A stretch of 11,573 bases of DNA from Amoebophrya sp. AT5.2 (lineage: Eukaryota > Sar > Dinophyceae > Syndiniales > Amoebophryaceae), in the NCBI GenBank assembly GCA_005223375.1, contig RXOD01006020.1, positions 1 through 11,573 on the forward strand, read 5' to 3'. This document shows positions 1 to 6,180 of this stretch, piece by piece (position 1 is the first letter of the stretch; every line of letters starts with the position of its first letter). Under the pieces are notes generated by a model. It ran no database searches. It saw nothing but the letters and a program-made list of their open reading frames with translations, and was not told the DNA's origin. The position numbers and the translations under genes were made by a program.

Positions 1-474
1 CCGCCGCAGCGCGACTTCGCCAGGATGACCCAGCTGCGCACCGCCTCCGCACCGGAGCACCGCAACATCACTGCGCTGTACCTGGACTTCGCGCTTTTGC
101 AAGGAGCGAGCGGCATCGTGATGCACACAAGCCGGCTCGACGGCTGGAGCTCCTTCCCCACGGTCGCGGGAAGTAGTTCAACAAGTAGTAGAAGTAGTTC
201 GTCGTATGATCCCACTCCCATCCTGAATCTGTACCTGTTCGGAAACTCGTACACGTTTTTCCAGTCCTCGTGGTACACAAGCGACGAGAAATACAAACGG
301 GAAGACGTGAGGAACAGCCGCGCGGTGGGCTTCACAAATGACCTTTGCCGGTACGACGTCTACCGTGCGGTGAACTGCAATCGGACAGTCGAAAACGTGT
401 ACTTCTTCGGCGCGTCCGACGAAGGGGGGGAAAAAGGGGGGATTCGGGCCTGGGTGGACGCGCTGGTGGACTGA
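1..474 (+). CDS. 3' end of an unrecognised protein gene (partial)
   Basis: The frame is open from the first base of the window to a TGA at 472-474, so this is the C-terminal 157 codons of a gene (or last exon) that begins upstream. The composition is protein-like, with many Trp, Tyr and Phe and few low-complexity tracts except one Ser-rich run (about 175-201) built on a repeated GAAGTAGTTC. The stretch around 70-165, reading YLDFALLQGASGIVMHTS and then a Ser-Ser-Phe, is loosely like the C-terminal sugar-nucleotide region of fucosyltransferase-like glycosyltransferases, where a 'D..LL..A...V...SS.FS' pattern is common. That resemblance is weak and I do not assign a function. Near the end, runs of seven G, five A and six G (424-441) encode Glu-Gly-Gly-Glu-Lys-Gly-Gly, so the last 17 residues depend on correct homopolymer lengths. 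Confidence 0.6.
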   Translation, partial: PPQRDFARMTQLRTASAPEHRNITALYLDFALLQGASGIVMHTSRLDGWSSFPTVAGSSSTSSRSSSSYDPTPILNLYLFGNSYTFFQSSWYTSDEKYKREDVRNSRAVGFTNDLCRYDVYRAVNCNRTVENVYFFGASDEGGEKGGIRAWVDALVD

Positions 475-712
475 CAGGGGCGGCCGAAGGGATAGGAGGC
501 TGATACTCTCTGAAACTTGGACGTCTGCCAACACAGATTGTGCTGGAAGAAGGAGAAGGGAGTGAGCATACATGATGGGTTGTTCTTGGTCGATCTTTCC
601 ATAGCGCAACAGAATCAGCCGGAAATCGAAATCCGAAGTCAGTGTAGTGCTGGCCGTAGGTAATACCGATACCGTATATCTCCCTTATCGGCTGCTATTT
701 GATTTTGGTCGC

Positions 713-734
713 TCGATCTCGATGTCGAGATCGA
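713..734. repeat. Perfect 10-bp inverted repeat with 2-nt spacer
   Basis: TCGATCTCGA (713-722) and TCGAGATCGA (725-734) are exact reverse complements separated by TG. Spacing this tight with 10 perfect pairs is unlikely by chance in a window of this size. It could be a protein-binding dyad in DNA or a cruciform; the loop is too short for a normal RNA hairpin without opening one pair. Confidence 0.75.
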
Positions 735-776
735 CTTCTCTGCTTCATTTTTTTTCCGCGCGAACGCACAAGCGAT

Positions 777-830
777 AAGTCACCTGCATCATGACTTGCA
801 ACGAGCAATCATGATGCAGGGAGGTGACTT
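777..830. repeat. Long hairpin with 18-bp arms and a 4-nt bulge
   Basis: The left arm at 777-794 is fully complementary to 809-830 except for four extra bases (GAGG, about 821-824) on the right. The stem resumes after one unpaired C at 795: TTGC 796-799 pairs with GCAA 805-808, leaving loop AACGA. That gives about 22 base pairs in 54 nt. It lies in intergenic DNA about 300 bp after the first gene and 1.3 kb before CBS. It could be a small-RNA precursor, a mobile-element remnant or a foldback made by template switching; the sequence does not decide. Confidence 0.8.
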
Positions 831-1635
831 CAGCACACTCGTCCTGAGATTGAGGAGAGGGCGCCGGCACTGCGACTAGCAGTACATCATCTTGCACATG
901 CAGATGCACTACTAGCTCTAGCTCTAGCACTTATAAAAAATATAGAACAGCTGCAGTTTTTGTTTTTTCTTTCATCTCTCTGCTTTGGTGAGTTTTTGCA
1001 CCTAGTACTGTAGCCACACGCGTCCTCGCTTCACGACGCTGCAATCGGGCGAGCACGACATAATGGAAAATGAACCATCATCAATCATAGAGGAGACATT
1101 GATACGAGCACGCGCACGCCTGTAGTTCAAAAGCCATGTTGGCCAATGAGCCAGAGCCACCATTGCACGCTACGACAGCGCGCTGTCTTGTCGGCTCCAA
1201 GTCTATTCATTGTGAGGATACGATGCGGACCACGTAAGCCAGCGGCTGCCTGTGTGCTCCGCTCGGTACCGGTAGCCCCGCTTTTTGTCCAGATGAAAAT
1301 ATTTTTGGTTGATGAGTTTCTGGTTGTTCTTTTTGTGCACGGAAGTGCAATCCTCCACGTCAACCCTCAGCCGGTCGATATACTCACTCCATCGTCACGA
1401 ATGTTGCTTTCCGTTTTGAGTTCAAGCCCGCCGATGTGGGGGGGTACCGTAACCGAGTCGCAGTTGTAAGTAAGTAACTTGTGGCAGAGCGACAGCAGCA
1501 TGAGGCAGAGGCTTTGGCTTCCGTACATTTTTTTCCCTGAAGGCACGGACCCTTCTGCCGCACCTGCAGTCCCCCCTGCAGTAAACAACCTTTGGACAGT
1601 CTCCCCTGCATACTTAATCAATCCCCCGCCAGACG

Positions 1636-1698
1636 ACCCCCTCACTTTTTAAATTTAATCTCTAACTAGAGGGGGTAACGTAAGCTAAGAGTACCCCC
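1636..1698. repeat. Mutually exclusive stems around a GGGGGT run
   Basis: ACCCCCTC (1636-1643) is the exact complement of GAGGGGGT (1669-1676), while GGGGGTA (1671-1677) is also the exact complement of TACCCCC (1692-1698). The central G-run can pair with either side but not both. Arms of 7-8 bp are expected a few times by chance in a window this long, so function is not implied. Confidence 0.45.
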
Positions 1699-2101
1699 GC
1701 TCCCTGTAGTTGAAAATCACCTTCACGTAAAGCTTACTTCTAAAACTGAGTGGTTGGTACGTCAACTAAGTACACGGACCGCGCACAAGAAGAAGAACCA
1801 AACTTGAAAGAGCTGCAGGGAGCAGCTGCAGAAACTAGCTCAAGTTACTCGTCGGAAGACTGATAGTTCGTCTAAGACCCACCGAAATCGACCCCAACGA
1901 ACACAATCAAGGACGTCATCTTCTTCCAATTACTCCTTCCAATTACACCTATGACATAGAAGGAACAATAGGAAAGCAAAACATAGAAGGTAGAAGTCGT
2001 CAGGAAGTACTGATCATAAGTTTCACACTGTGCGCAGCACCGAATTCGTCCGCTGTCCAACCACATCTTCAAGAACCCAATCAACTTCAAGCCTCCGCTC
2101 C

Positions 2102-2159
2102 CGGATTGTTTTTGCTGATCGGCAGGGGCGCCCTCCTCGAGCTCGACCACTTCTTCTAG
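2102..2159 (+). promoter_or_regulatory. Possible 3' splice (trans-splice or 5'-UTR intron) acceptor before CBS
   Basis: A pyrimidine-rich TTGTTTTTGCT tract is followed by GGCAG ending at 2125, then 34 bases lead to the CBS ATG. An in-frame TAG (2157-2159) directly abuts the ATG, so translation cannot start upstream in this frame. The arrangement fits the acceptor of a 5'-UTR intron or of spliced-leader trans-splicing, which is used in dinoflagellates and some other protists. No matching donor or leader sequence is seen nearby, so this rests on the acceptor-like shape alone. Confidence 0.35.
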
Positions 2160-4260
2160 ATGACTGTAATGAAGTGCTGCGGGGTCTCCAAGATGGGAAG
2201 CGAGGGGGCCGCGGACACCAAGGACGTGAAGCTGCAGCTTTCCATGGACGAGGTGAAAGCGATCGCCGACGGCGTCGCCAACGTGCCGTATGACGAATCG
2301 GTGGAGGGTCCGATTCCCTTTACCGACTACAACGGGCTCGGGAAGTGCACCTATACGGCGCTCGCGATGAGCAAGACAGCCACAGAAGGAACCTGCCCGC
2401 ACATGCTCAACATGGCGCCGCCACCGCGGCCGACGGGCGTCGCGGAGACGGCGCTTGACTTCGTCGGAAACACGCCACTGATCAAGCTGGACCGACTAGC
2501 GAAGGCGCTGGAGTTGCCAGCAGGAGTGGAGCTCATGTGCAAAGCAGAGTGCTACTCGGCAGGAGGTACTGATAGCTTTTAACCCGACGCTGCAGTCGGC
2601 GCAGATACAGTTTGTTCAGAAGGTACTACTTGGTATAGTTTGCTTCGGGATCATTCGATGAACGAGGTATAAAGAAGTTGATTCGAGTACGAGTTCGACT
2701 ACCTAGCTCCTCATTTTGTTCATCGATCTTGCGTCTGCGTGGTCGAACTTGAATGCGAATCCTATGACTCCACGGCCTCCGCCATCGGCCACCAGGCTCA
2801 GTGAAGGACCGCATTGCGCTCCGCATGATTGAGCAGGCGGAGAAGGAGGGGCGCATCAAGCCTGGGGACGTGCTGATCGAGCCGACCTCAGGAAACACGG
2901 GCATCGGTTTGTGCATGGCCGGCGCGATCAAGGGCTACAAAGTGATCATCACCATGCCCCTGAAGATGTCGGGCGAGAAGTTGAACATGATGAAGGCGCT
3001 CGGAGCACTCATCTACCGCACGCCCACCGAAGCCGGCTGGAGAGACACAAACAGCCACATCGCGCTCGCGCTGCGGTACTCTTTTAGTATTCGGGCGGAG
3101 TAGTCGGAGAGGAGGAGGACAAGGAAGGACTACATCTTCTGCTTTATGTTTATTTTCACTTCACTTTTTGTTTCAAACATTGAAATGACAATGAACGGTA
3201 GCTTACAACAGGATGCAGCAGAAGATTCCGAACGCGCACGTGTTGGATCAGTACCAGAACACGGGAAATCCGATGGCGCACTACGAGGGAACGGGTCAGG
3301 AGATCGTGAACCAGACCGGGGGCAAGCTCGACTACATGGTCGCTACCGCTGGAACTGGGGGCACCCTCACCGGGCTCTCGCGCAAACTGAAAGAAGAAAT
3401 CCCCGACATCAAAATGGTCGGCGTCGATCCTAAGGGGTAAAACACTACCCATGATCCAAAACAAAACAATCCGATCAGATGGGGTAATAATACATCGGGT
3501 GGATTCCCGTCACTAGTAGCTGATGTTTTCAGATTGATATAGATTCATTTCTGCCATAATACATACCACACTTCTCGCATAAACATCACCATTGACCGGT
3601 GGCCGTACTGGTACTTTTTCCACTTGTTATAGTTGCCATTCTTGCCCTGAATTCTCTTCAAAAAAATGTTTTTGACCTCACTTTTCAGGTCCATTTTAGC
3701 GCTCCCGGAAACCCTCAACGATGAAGGCAAGGGCGTCGGCTACCAGGTCGAGGGAATCGGGTACAGTACTTCGAGTTGTACAGCTAATTTGGGTTATTAT
3801 ATTATATTAGAAATCAAATTGAAAAAGTTAAAATACAACTGAACGGAACCTGCACGACGACAAGTATCGATCCAGCTTCACCACCAATGAATCGGACAAT
3901 GAATCGGCTCAATACGTCCAGGACGTTGGGGATGATTGAAGTCGTACCTCGGATAATTTCTTCAATCCAAGGTACGACTTCATCCCCAACGTCCTGGACC
4001 GCGAGTCCGCCGACCACTGGGTGAAGACCGAGGACGCGGAATCCTTTAAGTGCGCTCGCTCCATCATCCGCCACGAAGGCATCATGGTTGGCGGTTCCGC
4101 CGGCTCCTGCATGGCCGGGGCGCTGAAGGCCATCAAGGAACTGGGCATCAAGCAAGGCCGCGTGTGCGTCCTCTTCTCGGACAGCACGCGCAACTACATG
4201 TCCAAGTTTCTCGATGACGCCTGGATGGAAGAAAAAGGCTTCCCGACCGACGTGTACTAA
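2160..4260 (+). CDS. CBS: Cystathionine beta-synthase, five exons, 423 aa
   Basis: Catalyses PLP-dependent condensation of serine and homocysteine to cystathionine, the first step of transsulfuration, usually in the cytosol. Exons 2160-2565, 2796-3075, 3212-3436, 3689-3760 and 3972-4260 join in frame (1272 nt) across four GT-AG introns. Fold-type II motifs in order: GNTPL (103-107), GGSVKDR with Schiff-base Lys139, EPTSGNTG (164-171), GTGGT (276-280), GGSAGS with Ser370, and the C-terminal [17 protein letters not shown] segment (from Ser397), which marks CBS rather than O-acetylserine sulfhydrylase. The first ~95 residues contain Cys-Thr-Tyr (63-65) and Pro-His81, at positions resembling the Cys52/His65 haem ligands of human CBS, though 17 rather than 12 residues separate them. 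The human CPGC pair is absent (Ile-Pro-Asp-Ile). The protein ends straight after the core (KGFPTDVY), with no C-terminal CBS-domain pair. The start is the first ATG after an in-frame TAG; Met4 is an alternative. Confidence 0.95.
2566..2795 (+). other. CBS intron 1 (phase 1, 230 bp)
   Basis: The donor is GGAG|GTACTG and the acceptor CCACCAG|GCTCAG; joining restores the Gly-Gly-Ser-Val-Lys active-site loop exactly. The intron splits the PLP-lysine motif. It contains two interleaved inverted repeats (see 2655-2761). The run before the acceptor is C/G-rich rather than T-rich. Confidence 0.95.
2655..2761. repeat. Two interleaved inverted repeats inside CBS intron 1
   Basis: Pair B: the 20 bases at 2680-2699 match the reverse complement of 2742-2761 at 16 positions, and two of the other four would be G-U pairs in RNA. 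Pair A: TCGATGAAC (2655-2663) is the exact complement of GTTCATCGA (2718-2726). The order A-B-A'-B' is the topology of a pseudoknot. Pair B is well beyond chance; pair A alone (9 bp) is less so. Confidence 0.65.
3076..3211 (+). other. CBS intron 2 (phase 2, 136 bp)
   Basis: The donor is CTGCG|GTACTC and the acceptor TTACAACAG|GATGCAG, restoring Leu-Arg-Met-Gln-Gln in the family alignment. The 3' half is T-rich (TTTATTTTCACTTCACTTTT). A small dyad GTAGTC/GACTAC lies in the purine-rich 5' half. Confidence 0.93.
3437..3688 (+). other. CBS intron 3 (phase 2, 252 bp)
   Basis: The donor is AAGGG|GTAAAA and the acceptor CACTTTTCAG|GTCCAT, restoring Val-Asp-Pro-Lys-Gly-Ser-Ile-Leu, as expected for CBS. 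It is the only CBS intron not starting GTAC. Near its 5' end TACCCATGATC (3446-3456) can pair with 3473-3486 through 11 pairs and two small bulges. Confidence 0.93.
3761..3971 (+). other. CBS intron 4 (phase 2, 211 bp)
   Basis: The donor is ATCGG|GTACAG and the acceptor ATCCAAG|GTACGAC, giving Ile-Gly-Tyr-Asp-Phe-Ile-Pro as in other CBS proteins. The first half is AT-rich. The second half carries an inverted copy of the start of exon 5 (3916-3949), so its 3' splice site lies in a potential stem. No clear pyrimidine tract precedes the AG apart from TTTCTTC in the hairpin loop. Confidence 0.92.
3916..3999. repeat. 30-bp inverted repeat spanning the intron 4 / exon 5 junction
   Basis: Bases 3916-3935 and 3940-3949 in the intron are exactly complementary to 3970-3999, which covers the final AG of the intron and the first 28 bases of exon 5. 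The only interruption is a 4-nt insertion (3936-3939) on the intronic arm. The 20-nt loop adds GGAT (3951-3954) with ATCC (3965-3968). Since the exon arm encodes conserved CBS residues, the intronic arm must be the derived copy. Confidence 0.95.
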
Positions 4261-4274
4261 AGAGAGAGATCCAC

Positions 4275-4345
4275 ATCCAAGCCGAGCGCTGGTCTATTAA
4301 ACAGAAGGGTACTTCTACAGGAGAAGACCAAGCGCAATACTTGGA
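4275..4345 (+). repeat. Branched hairpin directly after the CBS stop codon
   Basis: The outer stem pairs 4276-4280 with 4341-4345, 4286-4289 with 4332-4335 and 4290-4295 with 4325-4330 (15 pairs, one 5x5 internal loop, one bulged A). Inside, AGAAG (4303-4307) pairs with CTTCT (4312-4316) around GGTA. It starts 15 nt after the stop, so it would lie in the mRNA 3' UTR and could affect 3' processing or stability. Confidence 0.6.
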
Positions 4346-5294
4346 GCGAAATACGATCATCCCGTTGATGATGATGCTGATGTATCTATGATAGTGCAGG
4401 AACAGGTGTACGAAAGTAAATAAATCGACATAGAAAGATACTTACATAGGTATAGCAGCTGGTGGTAGAAAAGCAGCCTCACTACAATTGCGCTGTAATT
4501 CGATACTCACATCACAATGATGTGTGTGGTGGCTGCAGCAAGCGAGCTGTCCGTTCGACTGCAAGCGAGCTGCTGCTGTGAGAAAGAACCAGTTTGTAAA
4601 CTGTCTCCCGTTAGGTTTTGGATCGATGGTGGCTCTTGCACCTTACACTGCCGCGCCAGAGGGCGACTTGAGTTTTTGAAACGCGGCGTGCAGCAAGCAT
4701 CCTCCAGCTCCACACCAGGCTATGGATATCTGAGTACTAGAACACCCTAGAATGAAGACACACACCCACGCAACTCAGCTGCTTATTTCATCACATGCTC
4801 CACGAAACATTTACCAGTCCTCGACCGCCGTAAAGGTCGTTGGTGTCGGCTCTACTTCTATCGTCCCGTCGATATTGAAGGGCGGCACCAGCGGCATTTT
4901 GCTACCCCGTATCGTGTCATTTTGCCTGTTCTATACCGATTGGATTTTTTGTTCATCTTGAAAGACTCCCGCATTGATTTATTCGATTGTCATTGTCCTC
5001 CCTCAGTTTATTTAAAACAGAGTACCAGTACGTCGGTCCTGTGGTACTTCGAAAGAAACCGCCGGACTGAGAGAAAAAGCGCTCGCACGAAGGGGGACCG
5101 ATTTGTTGCTGGTCGTTCTTCTCATCTACATCAGTCTCATGGCAGCGAGACCGAGAGCAGCGCTAAAATGCTTTTGGGACAGGACAGCCTCTTTCTAGCC
5201 GCGTTAACAAAACACGATGCGGGCACCAGCGTCGGAGATCGTTTTGGCGTCTGATGCACAGACTTTTACTTTACCTGAGAGGTGGCCGAGGTTC

Positions 5295-5376
5295 CGAACT
5301 AGTTCGTTGCTGCAGCTGCTTTGCGCGAGAGCAACGAGTACGTCGTAGTTCTCGTTGTACTTACTCAACGTTGCTC
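5295..5376. repeat. Cluster of competing dyads around AGCAACGA
   Basis: CGAACTAGTTCG (5295-5306) is a perfect 12-bp palindrome. TCGTTGCT (5304-5311) pairs with AGCAACGA (5330-5337); the same region can instead pair with CTCGTTG (5351-5357) or CGTTGCTC (5369-5376). One segment thus has three alternative partners within 80 nt. The individual arms are short, so chance is possible. Confidence 0.45.
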
Positions 5377-5390
5377 ACAGCTTTTCGGGC

Positions 5391-5415
5391 TCTTCATCTT
5401 TCTTCTTTATTACAG
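5391..5415 (+). other. Orphan 3'-splice-site-like sequence
   Basis: A T/C-rich tract (TCTTCATCTTTCTTCTTTAT) ends in TACAG at 5415, a better textbook acceptor than any in the CBS gene. A frame stays open from there to 5588, but the peptide is unrecognised and no partner donor stands out. It may be an exon of a gene I cannot see, a trans-splice acceptor, or chance. Confidence 0.25.
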
Positions 5416-6180
5416 ACGTCCAAACGATCGCTGTTACGCGTCTGTATTCATTGTTTATTGTGGACGCCGGCCTTGCATGCCGCGACGGCTCAGAAGAACG
5501 AACGACTGCAGCGCTGGAGCGGATGAACAGCTCAGCAAGACAGCACCATCAACATATCATCCTTGTAGAATTTACTTGTTGGAATTGATGCAAAGGAAGC
5601 CAGAAGGTATCATCCATTCAGACAACAGAGTAGCCTCGACCTCTTCGAAAGAAGCGAAGAAACGAGCGCGATTCTGAATTTGAATCGCGTGGAATTGAGC
5701 AGCACTTTGTTGTTCCTTCTCCCACCTGTCTTCAGATCATGGAGTTGTGCCAGTCCCTCGAGTTGACTATTCGAGAAGGAGATGAGAAGACCACGGTCGA
5801 TAGCTCCTCGGTATGCGATCGCAAGGCGTGATCGTGAATGACGTCGGTACATCCTCCGAATGGTCGAGATCTACGTCTACGTACCGTGAGGTCAATAGGA
5901 AATCCAGCGGTATTGGTGTTTCTTGTTGAAAGAAGCAACCACTCTGAGTTGATGAAGAGTGACAGTGAGGTCCTCAGACTCAGTACAACTTCTACTATGC
6001 ACCAGTTCGTTGTATCGCTGCTGGCCTCCTTGCTTTACACATTGCGGTTTGTTCGTGGTCGCGTTAATTTATCCGTTCAGCATCTTTGAAGTTCTTCATC
6101 TTGACAGCATAAATACTTACATAAAAGTAGTTGTTCAGCGGCGGTGAAGATTGTGATTAAAAATTGGACCGACGGTGAAG

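Larger units (their letters stand above)
475..2100. other. Intergenic stretch without a convincing gene
   Basis: Open frames here are short (107 residues or fewer), occur on both strands and resemble no family I know. Contents: a 10-bp palindrome at 713-734, a long hairpin at 777-830, a CTCTAG run at 912-927, an AT-rich TATA-like TTATAAAAAATATA at 931-944 with no gene start near it, competing G/C-run stems at 1636-1698, and two pairs of 10-bp direct repeats just upstream of the CBS gene (TTCCAATTAC at 1924 and 1937; ACATAGAAGG at 1954 and 1981). The part nearest 2160 probably holds the CBS promoter and 5' UTR, but no recognised promoter motif stands out. Confidence 0.5.
4261..6180. other. Gap between genes: CBS 3' flank and HAD 5' flank
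   Basis: No open frame here is recognisable; the longest are 110 and 118 codons (4922-5254, 5321-5677) and look like no family. Contents: a branched hairpin at 4275-4345; a 12-bp direct repeat GCAAGCGAGCTG at 4538 and 4561; a group of dyads at 5295-5376; a good 3'-splice-like tract at 5391-5415; an 8-bp stem CGCGATTC/GAATCGCG (5667-5674, 5682-5689); and a 10-bp direct repeat CGGTGAAGAT at 6142 and 6173, the second copy overlapping the HAD start codon. A poorly conserved multi-exon gene cannot be excluded. Confidence 0.5.

Noticed and set aside
931..944. TTATAAAAAATATA as a TATA box
   Set aside because: No gene start lies within a usual distance; the CBS ATG is over 1.2 kb away.
1872..2402. 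176-codon open frame on the minus strand over the CBS start
   Set aside because: It is antisense to CBS exon 1, which is supported by conserved motifs; the rest of the product resembles no family.
4922..5254. 110-codon + frame as a gene
   Set aside because: No recognisable motif and poor composition; length is near chance expectation for this window.
5286..5302. GAGGTTCCGAAC as a tRNA B box
   Set aside because: It does not match the GGTTCGANNCC consensus, and no cloverleaf or A box can be built around it.
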